DNA of 64,000 nt from a virus, in IMG/VR virus record IMGVR_UViG_3300042883_000874, positions 1 to 64,000 of that record. One strand, given 5' to 3'. The translations under genes were made by a program, and so were the position numbers. Positions within the stretch are counted from its first letter, which is position 1. The number at the start of each line of letters is the position of its first letter. The notes beneath the pieces are model-generated. The model had not been told where the DNA came from and made no database searches. It saw only the letters and a list, made by a program, of their open reading frames with translations. Below, piece after piece: positions 25,048 to 35,647 of this stretch.

Positions 25048-28000
25048 TGGCACAAGAACAAGATACTACACCTAATTCACAACCAAGGACATTTGATAAA
25101 TCTTTAAATGAAGATGTCAATGACTTTCATTTGCCCTCAAATGAATGGACCCAGGCTAGAAATGCAATTAATAATTCTGTTACTGGTGACTTAGGTAAAC
25201 TAGGTAATGAACCAGCTAATTTAAAATGTGTAGATATAACAAATATTGTTATTGGAACTATACATATTATTACTGATAAGTGGGTGATATTTTCTACTGA
25301 TGGATATGGTAATTGTGAAATAGGTTTATTTAAAGAAGGAACTTGTAGATATGATCCTTTAGTAAGTGACCCTTGTCTTAGTTTTCAATTAGAGAATTTA
25401 GTAATTGGTGTATCAAGATCTTTAAGTACTTGTACTTATAATATATATTGGGATGATAGTATCAATCCTTCTAGGGTTATGGAAATCAATGTTGATTATA
25501 TTGATACTGATCCTACTAGTGTAGATTACTTTAATCCAAATCTTTTTGATTCTGAAGTAAATGGTCAATATACAAGTACTATTCCTTGGGTACAAACTTG
25601 TGTAGATAGTAATGGTACTGATCCTGGTGGTTGTATAATTTGTACAAACACTCCTGTATTAGATTGTGATAAATTAAGACTTGCTCAATATATATTACCT
25701 ATATGTCCAAGAGTAGAAAAAGGATTTAGTGGTGGTAACTTATTAAATGGATCATACATGGTTGCTATGGCCTATTCTGTAAATGGTCAAAAGATGAGTG
25801 ATTGGTATGTATCTAATACTCAAGGATTATTTGATCATAATAATAGTTCTTGTTCTTTAGATGTTTTTATTGATAACATAGATCAAACTTTTGATCAAAT
25901 CATAGTTGCTACAGTTGCTACTATTAATCAACAAACTGTTGTAAGACAAGCAGGGTTATATAGCACAAGACAAAGAAGATTAAGCTTTGATACAATTTTT
26001 GATACATGGCCAACTATTCCTGTTGAACAGTTACCTATCATGACTCCTATTGTTAATAAGACTGATGCTATGTATAGTGTGGGAGATTACTTAATAAGAG
26101 TTGGGCCTACATCAAAAGAGAATTTTAACTACCAACCATTAGCAAATCAAATTGTAACTAAGTGGCAATCAGTAGAATATCCTTCAGACTACTATCATAA
26201 AGGAGGTAACAAAACTGGTTACATGAGAGATGAGGTTTATGCTTTTTTTATTGAATGGATTTATGATACAGGTGATACATCTGCTTCATATCATATACCA
26301 GGAAGACCTCCTTTACTTTATACTATTCCTTATAGTATTCCATCTATTACAATATCTGAAATAGCTGATTGGAATTATATTCCCCCTCCTGGTAGTACTA
26401 ACAATGCTTTAGTTGGTGATACAATGGTATTTGAAACTTATAATACTGCAACATGGACAGGTGCTCCAGGAACTCCATTATCTGATGGTGGTGTTGTTAT
26501 TGCTGAAGGTTATATGGGTTATTGGCAATCTACTGAATACTATCCAGACAAGCATCCTGAGATTTGGAATGCTAGTTTTTATTGTTGGTCAACATTAAAT
26601 CCTATTTTTCCTTGTATTGGTACTGTTTTACCTCCTCCCTATGTAGGTACTCCTAATGATGACTATGATCTTTGTGGTAAACCTATAAGACATCATAAAT
26701 TTCCTGAAGATATTGTTTCAGGTGATCCTTCAGGAAGTGCTACATTATTTAATTCAGGTAGTGGAACTACTATAAGAGTAATGGGAGTTACTTTTGAAAA
26801 TATTAGAGCTCCAAGAACAAATGATGGGCAGTTAATTCCTGGTATTATTGGTTATAGAATATTAAGAGGTACAAGAAATGGTAATAAAACAGTTATTGCC
26901 AAAGGTATCATTAATAACATGAGAGAGTATAATATACCAGGATCTAGTAAGAATGGTTTAATGCCTAACTATCCTTACAATGATTTAAGAGCTGATGATT
27001 ATTTAAGTATGGGAGAAACAAAAACAGATGCTGTAAGTGGTTTTATTACAGGTTTTAATCCTATGCCTGGTGGGTTTATTGGAGAGTCAGCTTTTAATGA
27101 TAAACATTATACTTTTCATTCACCAGATACAAACTTTTCTAATCCTTTTTTAGCTGCTAAAGAATTTAGAGTATATACTAATATTTCAGGAAACACTATA
27201 GGTAAATTTGATTTATCTGAAAAACATCCTAAAGAAAAACTAGTAAGTAACTTATCATTTATTATAGCTGGAATTGGTGGTATTGGTATTGCATTAGTAG
27301 CAGCCAATGGTAAAAGACAAACACCTTATAAAAACCCTACTGTTGGATATTCTGGAGGATTATTAGGTGGATATGCTACAGGTAATTTACCTTCTTTACC
27401 TGATATAGCCCTTCTTGCTATAGGTGCTGCTACTAAAGGTGTTACTCAACCATTTAAAGGAGTTGTTGATGCTGGTGTATTAGGTTCAACTTTACTAGGT
27501 AAAAGTACTAATTTTTGGTATAAGTTTTTTCAAGATATTATTAATGCTGGATATACAGGTAATGCAGCTACTGTAACACAAGAAGTTGTTCAAACACCTG
27601 GATATTTAGATGATATAAGTATTTTCTCTGCTGGACCTTTAGGGCTTTTAACAGCTCCTCCTTTATTTTTAAATTACTTTAGTGATGGTACAGATAGTAT
27701 ATTAAGATTAATGAAAGCATTAATTAGATATAGAGATTTTGCTGTAAGATATCATTCATATGGTTACTATAATAATATTAATGCAAGAGGTTCTTTATTT
27801 AGAAGTTCACTTGTTAGTCAACAATATTTAAATCCTGAAATTTTAGATTTAAACAGTACCTATAAAATAAACAATTTATTCAGAAGTAGAACAGTACATT
27901 TTGAATCTATTTCAAGTTTTGGTTTTCCCCTTATAACAGATGACTCAAGATTTACAGGAGCAGAAGCTCAAACTGGATTACCTGCTGATAAAAAAACAAT

Positions 28001-30245
28001 TGATAATTTACTTAACACAGAATATGTTAGAACTTGTTCATCTTTATATGGAGCATTAAAAGTTAGAATAAAAAATCAATATAGCCAATTAAATAATATT
28101 GTTCAGTTACCTACTTCACCATGTTATACTAGAGTATATATTGATAATGATGGTAACTTTCTTGATTCTAATGGTGCTAATGCTACACTATATTCTTCTA
28201 CAGAAACATTATTTGGTGGAGATGTTTATATAAACAAGTATACTGAAAAAAATACATTTTTCTTTTTCTATGATTGGTTAGAAGGTCAACCAGATGGTGC
28301 ACAGTTAGATTATTCTCAACATGTAATGGTTCCTTATCCTCATTATTGGGCTAACTTTAATGAATTTCAAACAAGTGATTTTACTACAAGTATATTTACT
28401 GCAATTACTGGAGGTTCAGTTGGTGGTTCAGCTGGTTTAACATTACCTAGTAGTTACTATGCTTTAGATGGAGAAGCCTTTATTCAAAATTCATTAAGTG
28501 CATTTAATCCTGATATTTTTAGATTTGATAAAAGAGGTTGGTTTTATTTATTTAATTCTGGTGTAAGAAACTTTTTTGTAGAAAGTGAAATTAATGTAGC
28601 TTATAGAGATAGAGGAGAGTTAGATGTACAAAGATTTTATGATCCTTATTCTGGTAGTGATACTAAAACTTTATTTGATACAGCTATAATTAAAGCAGGT
28701 AACTATTACAAGTATGATATATCATTAAGTGTAACTAAGTTATTTAAAAATTACACTTCTTGGGCTAGTATGCAAGCTAGTACTTATAATCCTTATATAG
28801 CAGAAACTTGTTTTGTATATATACCTACTAGAGTTATCTATTCTTTACCAGCTCAGTATGAAGGTTTAAAAGATGCTTGGAAAGTATTCTTAGCAAATAA
28901 CTATTATGATTTTGATAATGTAGTTACTTGTATTAAACCTATAAATAAAAGTGGTGCTATTATATTCTTTGATGCAGCAAGCCCAGTTCAATTCCAAGGT
29001 ACTGATCAATTAGAAACAGGCTTAGGAACTAAACTTACTATTGGTGATGGTGGATTATTTTCACAACCTTTGCAAGCTCTTATTAATGTAGATTCTTCTC
29101 ATGAGTATGGATCTTGTCAAAACAGAATGAGTGTTATTAATACTCCTGCTGGTGTATATTGGATTAGTCAAAACCAAGGTAAGATATTTACTGTTGCAGG
29201 AGGTGGTATTAAAGAAGTATCTAATATAAATTTAAAATGGTGGTTTAACCAATATTTACCTTATCAGTTAATTGATGATTATCCAAATTTTCAATTATTA
29301 GATAATCCAGTTATTGGTCTTTCTTGTCAATCAGTATATGATAATGAAAATGGTTTATTATACTTTACTAAAAAAGATTATTCTTTAAAGAAAGATCTTG
29401 CATCAAAACCTGTTTATATAGGTGGTAATAAATTCTTAGTAGATGGTATGTTAAATATTCAATTAGGAAATCCTAATGATATTTACTGGCCATTATATTT
29501 TGATGAGGCATCATGGACTATAAGCTTTGACCCTAAAACTCAAGGTTGGTTAAGTTATCATGACTGGCATCCTAACTTCTGTCTTCCGGGTAAGAACACC
29601 TTTATGACTGTTAGTCCTTTAGATGGTAAAAGTATTTGGATTCATAATGAAAGATTTGATCTATATTGTAATTACTATGGAGAAGATAAACCTTTTGAAG
29701 TTGAGTTTCAAGTTACTACTGGTCAGGAAATAACTTCTCTAAGAAGTATCCAATATTACTTAGAGTGTTACAAGTATTCTCCTAATGGTTATGATAGATT
29801 TCATGTATTAGATTATAACTTTGATGAAGCTACAATTTATAACACTGAACAAACTTCAGGCTTATTAAAACTAATACTTAATCCTAAAGAAAATCCTACT
29901 GCTATATTAACTTATCCTATTATTAACCCTACTAATATAAATGTTCTATTCTCTAAGGAAGAAAACAAATATAGATTTAATCAGTTCTGGGATATTACAG
30001 AAGATAGAGGAGAATACTTTAATGCTTTGATTCCAGGATTTGCAGAAAGACCTATTTGGGATACTGCAAGTAATGGTTATATTAGAGTACTTAATTCTTT
30101 TAACTTAAACTATAATAAAGATCCTTTTCAAAGAAAGAAATTCAGACATTATAAAGTTACTGTGTTATTAAGAAAGTTAGTATCAGGAAATAGAAAAATG
30201 TTGGTAATGTTAGCAGAAACTAAAAACCTTTTATCCCCAAGATAA
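25047..30245 (+). CDS. Giant tail protein, muzzle / P22 gp10-like stabilisation type
   Basis: At 1732 residues this is the largest tail-module protein. The N-terminal region (FDKSLNEDVNDFHLPSNEW, ARNAINNSVTGDLGKLGNEP) is the type found in the tail stabilisation proteins of crAss-like phages, which form the distal muzzle below the ring stack; P22 gp10 is the distant comparator. The N-terminal 500 residues look like repeated beta strands, as in a propeller. Residues about 735-880 include a hydrophobic Gly/Ala-rich stretch (LSFIIAGIGGIGIALVAANG) that could insert in a membrane during ejection. The C-terminal 400 residues resume beta-rich sequence. It overlaps the previous gene by one base and its stop ends three bases before the next ATG. 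Confidence 0.68.
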   Translation: MAQEQDTTPNSQPRTFDKSLNEDVNDFHLPSNEWTQARNAINNSVTGDLGKLGNEPANLKCVDITNIVIGTIHIITDKWVIFSTDGYGNCEIGLFKEGTCRYDPLVSDPCLSFQLENLVIGVSRSLSTCTYNIYWDDSINPSRVMEINVDYIDTDPTSVDYFNPNLFDSEVNGQYTSTIPWVQTCVDSNGTDPGGCIICTNTPVLDCDKLRLAQYILPICPRVEKGFSGGNLLNGSYMVAMAYSVNGQKMSDWYVSNTQGLFDHNNSSCSLDVFIDNIDQTFDQIIVATVATINQQTVVRQAGLYSTRQRRLSFDTIFDTWPTIPVEQLPIMTPIVNKTDAMYSVGDYLIRVGPTSKENFNYQPLANQIVTKWQSVEYPSDYYHKGGNKTGYMRDEVYAFFIEWIYDTGDTSASYHIPGRPPLLYTIPYSIPSITISEIADWNYIPPPGSTNNALVGDTMVFETYNTATWTGAPGTPLSDGGVVIAEGYMGYWQSTEYYPDKHPEIWNASFYCWSTLNPIFPCIGTVLPPPYVGTPNDDYDLCGKPIRHHKFPEDIVSGDPSGSATLFNSGSGTTIRVMGVTFENIRAPRTNDGQLIPGIIGYRILRGTRNGNKTVIAKGIINNMREYNIPGSSKNGLMPNYPYNDLRADDYLSMGETKTDAVSGFITGFNPMPGGFIGESAFNDKHYTFHSPDTNFSNPFLAAKEFRVYTNISGNTIGKFDLSEKHPKEKLVSNLSFIIAGIGGIGIALVAANGKRQTPYKNPTVGYSGGLLGGYATGNLPSLPDIALLAIGAATKGVTQPFKGVVDAGVLGSTLLGKSTNFWYKFFQDIINAGYTGNAATVTQEVVQTPGYLDDISIFSAGPLGLLTAPPLFLNYFSDGTDSILRLMKALIRYRDFAVRYHSYGYYNNINARGSLFRSSLVSQQYLNPEILDLNSTYKINNLFRSRTVHFESISSFGFPLITDDSRFTGAEAQTGLPADKKTIDNLLNTEYVRTCSSLYGALKVRIKNQYSQLNNIVQLPTSPCYTRVYIDNDGNFLDSNGANATLYSSTETLFGGDVYINKYTEKNTFFFFYDWLEGQPDGAQLDYSQHVMVPYPHYWANFNEFQTSDFTTSIFTAITGGSVGGSAGLTLPSSYYALDGEAFIQNSLSAFNPDIFRFDKRGWFYLFNSGVRNFFVESEINVAYRDRGELDVQRFYDPYSGSDTKTLFDTAIIKAGNYYKYDISLSVTKLFKNYTSWASMQASTYNPYIAETCFVYIPTRVIYSLPAQYEGLKDAWKVFLANNYYDFDNVVTCIKPINKSGAIIFFDAASPVQFQGTDQLETGLGTKLTIGDGGLFSQPLQALINVDSSHEYGSCQNRMSVINTPAGVYWISQNQGKIFTVAGGGIKEVSNINLKWWFNQYLPYQLIDDYPNFQLLDNPVIGLSCQSVYDNENGLLYFTKKDYSLKKDLASKPVYIGGNKFLVDGMLNIQLGNPNDIYWPLYFDEASWTISFDPKTQGWLSYHDWHPNFCLPGKNTFMTVSPLDGKSIWIHNERFDLYCNYYGEDKPFEVEFQVTTGQEITSLRSIQYYLECYKYSPNGYDRFHVLDYNFDEATIYNTEQTSGLLKLILNPKENPTAILTYPIINPTNINVLFSKEENKYRFNQFWDITEDRGEYFNALIPGFAERPIWDTASNGYIRVLNSFNLNYNKDPFQRKKFRHYKVTVLLRKLVSGNRKMLVMLAETKNLLSPR

Positions 30246-30247
30246 TG

Positions 30248-32917
30248 AAGCAAAATAAGATACCTAGAAATGAGTACATCATAAAACCTAAAGGAAAAAC
30301 CAATCCTTATAAACATGATGTTGTATATACTAATCTTGGTCAGTGGAAATATCCGGGTCAGGTAACTAAGATTCCTAGTAACCAGATTACTATGCAAGGT
30401 GTAAACTATCCAGTACAAGGTATAGATGACACAGGTTACTCTCAAATGATGTATCCAGGTATGGACTATCAGTTTCCAGGTCAGTATGTTACAGAGTATC
30501 CTATGGCTCAAGATGGTAGACAAGTAAATGAATTTGAAGCTGATCTTATATCTAAAATTTTGATGAATAGAAACAAAGATAAAGACTTTGTTAAAAGAGC
30601 TTATGATGTAGGAGCTTATCCAGATTCTAATATGTTTACTAAATTAGATGATAATGAATTTGGTCAAAGAAATTCTCATTTAATGGGTTGGGAAGAAGAT
30701 GAGTCTGGACAAGCTTATATGTATCCAAGTGTAATGAATCCAACAAATGAATCTATAAAAGTACCTAATCAATATGCAGATTATATATCTTCTGAAGGAT
30801 ATAAAAAAGCTACAGGAATGATTCCTGAAAAACCTTTTGGTGGAATACATACTAAGACTAATACTCATATGGCAACAGGAGGTTGGTTAGATAGTTATCA
30901 AGATGGTGGAGATAATGAAAACAGTGTTATAAATATGCTAAGTAAAAACACTTTAGCTAAAGGAGAAAGATCTAATCAAGATAATACTAGAGTTTCTAAA
31001 GTTCCTATAAAAACATTACAGGCATTACAAGCACAAGCACAAGCTGAGAAAGCAGCTAGATATCAAGCTACAGAACAACCTGTATTATCTCAAGGTAAAA
31101 AACTTAATCCATCAGAACAAGCTTATAGTGATAAAGTAAAAGCAAGAATAGCTAATCCTTCTAATGACTTGGGAATAACTGCTGCTAACATGGCATCAGC
31201 ATTAACAAGATTTAGATATTTAAATCCTGAAGAAATTGCAGCTACTACAAATAATCCTAGTGCTACTGCTGGTTTAGCTTCAAATATTATGACTGAAGCT
31301 TTAGCTAATGAGATGGCTGGACCAGCTCTTGGAAAAGCTTTTAGTTCAGGATCTAAAAACTTAGCTAAGAAGAAATTAGAAGAACAAACTATTAATAATT
31401 TTCAACCACAACATTTTGATATACCACCACCACCATCATATGAACAATATGCTGCTAGTAACTTAGATCCAGTATCACAAAGAGTATGGCAACAACAACC
31501 TATAATTGATGATTTTATTATTACACCTGAAACTAGAGGTTTAATGAATTTTACTGATCCTGTAGATATAGCAAGAAATGCTTGGCACAACAATGATAGA
31601 TTTTTGACATATGCTGAAACACATCTTTTAGATAGAGAAGGTCTTGGAAATATAGAAGATTATTTAAGACCTAATGCACCTATTAATACAGGTTATACAG
31701 TACCTAATATTAATAGCCCTTCTTCTTGGACTAATTTTGAAACTTTACCTAATAAACCTGTAAATAGATCAGGCTTAACAAAAGAAGAAGCTTTAGAAAG
31801 ATTTGCTGGTACAGATAAAGAAGCTATTTCTAAGATGTCTGAAAAAGATTTTAAAGAAAGTGTTATGAAACCTACAGGTGAAATTGTACCATATAAATTA
31901 GGACCAGAAGTTAATCAAATGGCTTATAACACAGACTTAAGAAATATGCAATTAAAAGATGCAATTCCTATGAGCAATGAAGAATACTCTAGTGCTTTTA
32001 ATGAAAGACTTGATTTACTAAATGATATAATTGCAAAAAATAATAAATCAGGAGTTGAGTACAAAGTTACAGGATTAGATCCAGGAGGTAACTTAATATT
32101 TGAAACTCCTAAACAATTTATTAAGAAAGAATTAACAGGAAAACAAAAACAAAACTTAGACTTGTATCATAAAAATCCTCAAGATTGGTTAATTAAAAAA
32201 GCAGGTTTAAGAAAAGAAGGAGATGTATGGAAATTTAATAAAGATGTAAATGCTCCTACTTTTTCTGACAAACAAGCTGCTTTAAAGTATTTTGATGAAA
32301 AAGTTGTAAAGAATATGGCTAATCAAAAATTAGAAGGAAAATCAGTATGGTCAGTAGGAATTAATCCAGGACAATGGAGAGGTGAAGTTGAAGATATTGC
32401 TAATAGTGAATATTATAAAAGTATTCCAGGATTAGATATGAGAAATACATCAAGTAGTGTATTTGGAGATATGAAACCAAGAAGAGGTAGTGGTGCTTAT
32501 GAATCTATTAATGAATATCTTAAAGGATTAGATTTAGGTAGAGTAAAACCTGGTTTTAATTCTCAAACAAAATCTTCTAGAGAGCTTTGGGATAATAGTG
32601 TAAAAAAAGGAAAAGCTTTTGGTTTTTATAATGATCCAAATACTGTTTATGGTGCAATGAAAAGTGCATTACCTTATGTAGGAACTGGTGCATTAGGAGC
32701 AGCAGCTTTACAACAAGAAGAACTAGGAGGTTGGTTAGATGATGAATTTAGAAGAGGTGGTCAAAAAGGATTAAAGAAGTACACATCTAAAAATATTCAA
32801 TCTAGTGTTAATGATATAATGCTAAGAAATGAAACTTTATTTGGACCTGCTGGTAAGAAAAGATATAAACCAGGATTAAAGTATAAAGATGGTGGATGGC
32901 TTGATAATATGTATTAA
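30248..32917 (+). CDS. Large virion protein with GGWLD motifs, probably internal
   Basis: The given frame spans from an ATG at 30245 that overlaps the preceding TAA (TAATG pattern, ATAATG); translation gives 890 residues. Short glycine motifs recur: GGWLD near residues 212, 828 and 883, each with D/E and GG nearby (GGWLDSYQDGG). The central part (residues 250-400) is Gln/Ala/Asn-rich and probably helical or disordered. No catalytic motif is visible. Similar GG-L motifs appear in the next two genes, suggesting these proteins are handled together, for instance packed or processed in the virion. Exact start is 30245 if the overlap is counted. Function unknown. Confidence 0.55.
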   Translation, partial: KQNKIPRNEYIIKPKGKTNPYKHDVVYTNLGQWKYPGQVTKIPSNQITMQGVNYPVQGIDDTGYSQMMYPGMDYQFPGQYVTEYPMAQDGRQVNEFEADLISKILMNRNKDKDFVKRAYDVGAYPDSNMFTKLDDNEFGQRNSHLMGWEEDESGQAYMYPSVMNPTNESIKVPNQYADYISSEGYKKATGMIPEKPFGGIHTKTNTHMATGGWLDSYQDGGDNENSVINMLSKNTLAKGERSNQDNTRVSKVPIKTLQALQAQAQAEKAARYQATEQPVLSQGKKLNPSEQAYSDKVKARIANPSNDLGITAANMASALTRFRYLNPEEIAATTNNPSATAGLASNIMTEALANEMAGPALGKAFSSGSKNLAKKKLEEQTINNFQPQHFDIPPPPSYEQYAASNLDPVSQRVWQQQPIIDDFIITPETRGLMNFTDPVDIARNAWHNNDRFLTYAETHLLDREGLGNIEDYLRPNAPINTGYTVPNINSPSSWTNFETLPNKPVNRSGLTKEEALERFAGTDKEAISKMSEKDFKESVMKPTGEIVPYKLGPEVNQMAYNTDLRNMQLKDAIPMSNEEYSSAFNERLDLLNDIIAKNNKSGVEYKVTGLDPGGNLIFETPKQFIKKELTGKQKQNLDLYHKNPQDWLIKKAGLRKEGDVWKFNKDVNAPTFSDKQAALKYFDEKVVKNMANQKLEGKSVWSVGINPGQWRGEVEDIANSEYYKSIPGLDMRNTSSSVFGDMKPRRGSGAYESINEYLKGLDLGRVKPGFNSQTKSSRELWDNSVKKGKAFGFYNDPNTVYGAMKSALPYVGTGALGAAALQQEELGGWLDDEFRRGGQKGLKKYTSKNIQSSVNDIMLRNETLFGPAGKKRYKPGLKYKDGGWLDNMY

Positions 32918-32923
32918 TTTTTG

Positions 32924-32931
32924 TATATTTG
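32924..32931 (+). promoter_or_regulatory. Promoter-like box TATATTTG before the 32936 gene
   Basis: Best match in the window to a Bacteroidota promoter: TTG at 32901-32903, a 20-base spacer and TATATTTG. It belongs to the TTTTGTATATTT family. The expected transcription start, a few bases downstream, falls on or beside the ATG at 32936, implying a leaderless or nearly leaderless mRNA. It also decides the start codon, because an upstream in-frame TTG (32921) lies inside this box. Confidence 0.65.
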
Positions 32932-32935
32932 TATT

Positions 32936-35638
32936 ATGACTAAAGAAGAAATGTTAAATGGTATGTCTGAACAAGAGTTCTATGACATGTATCCAACCCA
33001 AGAAGATTGGGATAATGCCCAACAAATGAAACTTGGTGGCTTAAGTGGGGCACCTCATAATGGTCAACCTACTGCTGATGAGTTCTTTAGTTATGGATCT
33101 CATTACAATGACTCAGTAAATGTACCTATGGGTAATCCTTATTATGCTGCTGAAGGTGGTACACCTTATTATGGTGGACCTACTAGACCTTATGCATATG
33201 GTGGAGGTTTACCAAATGGTGCTAATGAATATGATATGCCTTGTATGAATTGTGGTGGTTATATGGAAGAAGGTGGATACATGGAAGATGGTGGTGGAGA
33301 TTATAATTCTCCTACTAACTATGGATCATTTAATGTACCTATGGCTTATGGTGGAGGTTTACCAAAAGCACAAAGAGGTAATAATCCTAATTATAAGTAT
33401 ACTCCTTTATCTAAAAGAGATAGTACTAATGTAATGAGACAATTAGAAAAACCTGAGTTTCAACCAGGTTATTCATATAGAGTTTCAAAAAATAGAAACA
33501 ATGTCTATCAAACTTCACCAAGTGGTCAAGAAAATGAATATAATGGATGGCAAAGTAATACTGCTAAACATGCTGCTTTACAAGAGTATATAGCAAGACA
33601 AGATTTAGCTGCTGGAAAAGTTCCCTCTCAACCTCCTGTATTTGCAGATACATATAACCAATATCGTGGTATGGTAAAAGAAGATGGTGGTGTACTAGAT
33701 GCTAGTAATAACATGTCTTATCCTACTTTTGAAGATGGAGGAAAATATAATTTATTGAACCTTATTAAGGCTGCTTCAAAGAAGATGAAGAAAGCTTATG
33801 GTGGAGATACTGTAACTCAAGGTGGTAATTCTGATAATTATCCTCAAGGTATTACTCAAGCTTTTAAAAATGGTATTAAGAATAATACTATGAATGCTTT
33901 AATGAATGAAGAACAAGAATCATTCAGTAATGAGATTAAACAAATGGGTGGTTATTCTGGTGGTTATAATCAACAACCTCAGTTTGATAGAAAAAATCAA
34001 GGCATGCAAAATATGTATCAACAAAGAATAGATGATACACAATCTAATTTAAAAAATGACTTTAGTAATTTTGGACAGTCTATGAAATACTTAGGAGCTA
34101 CTGCTAATCCTTATACTAAAACTTCTGTTTCTTATGCTGCTGAAGGAACTCAAACTGGTTCAAGAAACATGTCAGCAGAAGAATGGGAGTGGATGGATGA
34201 ACAAAGAAAGGCTAAACAAAATGAAGCTAACTATGCTAGGTATTTTGGTTCTCAAGGAACAAGAGGAATGAATTATATTCCTATGAACTATAGTCCTTTT
34301 AATAAGATTTCTAAAAAAGATGTAGGAATAATGAAGCAACTTGCAGATAATCCTTCAACTAATCTTAAAGAATTTAGTCATAGACACTTTGGTCCTTGGA
34401 GTAAAACTAAAATGACTTTTGGTTATAAAGATCAAGCTCCTTTTACTGAAAATAAACAAGATCCTATTCAAGTAGATTTAAAGAATAATACTACTCAACC
34501 TTCATTTGAAGAACAAGCTGCTCTTCCATTAGTTGGACCAAGAGTTGATAATACTTCAACAACAGATGCTATGCAAGGTTTTATACCTAAGCAAATTTTT
34601 ATGGATAGTCAATTAACACCTAAAAATAATTATTCTCAATCATCTGGTTCAAATAATTCTATTAATTCTATGCAAAATGCAATGGATAATTCAATTGAAG
34701 GAACAAATCAAACAATAATATATAATAAACAACAAAAATATGGTGGCTTATCAAAAGCTCAATATGGTAAAGATCATATGAGTACAAATGCTGCTGATGG
34801 TACTTATGATAATTTTGGTAATGCTACAGGCTTAAGTTCAGCTACTGGTAATATGGGATTAAGTTCTAATCCTATGACTAATCAAGGTTCTTTTACTCCA
34901 ATAGGTAATGCACCAGGAGCAGCTCCTTCAAATATTTCTTATCAAGGAACTCCTCAACCAGCTTTTTCTACACCTGAGTCAGTAGGTATACAACAAAAAA
35001 ATACCATAATGAATGGAATGGGGGTTGATAAAACAGCTACTATTACTCAAAAAGGAAGACCAGGATTTAGTGGGGAAGGAATGGCTAATGCTATGATTGC
35101 AGGAACCAATATGGCATCTAGTTTTTTAGAGGCTGGTCAAAATGCTAAGAATGAACAAAAATTAGGAGAACTAAGATTAGCAGATAATGCTTTTGTATCT
35201 ACTCCGGGTAATGCACAAAGTAGAGGTGACTATGATCCTAACTCAGGAATGTTTAGACCTGATGATATGGTACCTGTTCAATTTGCTGGATATGGTGCTT
35301 ATGGTGGATCTTTTCAAGATGGTGGTATGCAACAACAACAACAACCTGATCCTCAACAAGTTATGCAAGGTGTTGCTACAATGTTACAGCAAGGTGCAAA
35401 ACCAGAACAAGTTGCTAAACAATTAGTTGAAATGGGTATACCTCAAGAACAAGTAATACAAATCATACAAGCTGTAATGCAACAATTACAAGGTGGTCAA
35501 GAACCTCAACAACAACCAATGAGATATGGTGGTTATGCAACAGGTGGTGCAGCTGAAGAAGAATCTTATGAAGAAGATTTAAATGAAGATGAGATTGCTG
35601 AGTTAAGAGCACAAGGATATGATGTAGAATATATTTAA
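32936..35638 (+). CDS. Large virion protein with repeated YGG-L-KAQ motifs
   Basis: About 900 residues from the ATG at 32936 (MTKEEMLNGMSEQEFYDMYP). An in-frame TTG at 32921 would add five residues but overlaps the promoter. The protein is low complexity: Gly, Asn, Gln and Tyr-rich, with many GG motifs. YGGGLP occurs near residues 88 and 138 (the second as YGGGLPKAQRG), and KYGGLSKAQYG near 602; DGG and YGG units occur between. The C-terminal third contains Gln-rich helices (QQQQQPDPQQVMQGV) and an acidic end. The motif also occurs in the next gene. No enzyme signature. Position between tail and cargo genes suggests an internal or ejected virion protein. Confidence 0.6.
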   Translation: MTKEEMLNGMSEQEFYDMYPTQEDWDNAQQMKLGGLSGAPHNGQPTADEFFSYGSHYNDSVNVPMGNPYYAAEGGTPYYGGPTRPYAYGGGLPNGANEYDMPCMNCGGYMEEGGYMEDGGGDYNSPTNYGSFNVPMAYGGGLPKAQRGNNPNYKYTPLSKRDSTNVMRQLEKPEFQPGYSYRVSKNRNNVYQTSPSGQENEYNGWQSNTAKHAALQEYIARQDLAAGKVPSQPPVFADTYNQYRGMVKEDGGVLDASNNMSYPTFEDGGKYNLLNLIKAASKKMKKAYGGDTVTQGGNSDNYPQGITQAFKNGIKNNTMNALMNEEQESFSNEIKQMGGYSGGYNQQPQFDRKNQGMQNMYQQRIDDTQSNLKNDFSNFGQSMKYLGATANPYTKTSVSYAAEGTQTGSRNMSAEEWEWMDEQRKAKQNEANYARYFGSQGTRGMNYIPMNYSPFNKISKKDVGIMKQLADNPSTNLKEFSHRHFGPWSKTKMTFGYKDQAPFTENKQDPIQVDLKNNTTQPSFEEQAALPLVGPRVDNTSTTDAMQGFIPKQIFMDSQLTPKNNYSQSSGSNNSINSMQNAMDNSIEGTNQTIIYNKQQKYGGLSKAQYGKDHMSTNAADGTYDNFGNATGLSSATGNMGLSSNPMTNQGSFTPIGNAPGAAPSNISYQGTPQPAFSTPESVGIQQKNTIMNGMGVDKTATITQKGRPGFSGEGMANAMIAGTNMASSFLEAGQNAKNEQKLGELRLADNAFVSTPGNAQSRGDYDPNSGMFRPDDMVPVQFAGYGAYGGSFQDGGMQQQQQPDPQQVMQGVATMLQQGAKPEQVAKQLVEMGIPQEQVIQIIQAVMQQLQGGQEPQQQPMRYGGYATGGAAEEESYEEDLNEDEIAELRAQGYDVEYI

Positions 35639-35647
35639 ACAAATATT

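Noticed and set aside
32921-32935. TTG start that would lengthen the 32936 gene by five residues
   Set aside because: It lies inside the promoter-like box, and an ATG with a better context follows at 32936.
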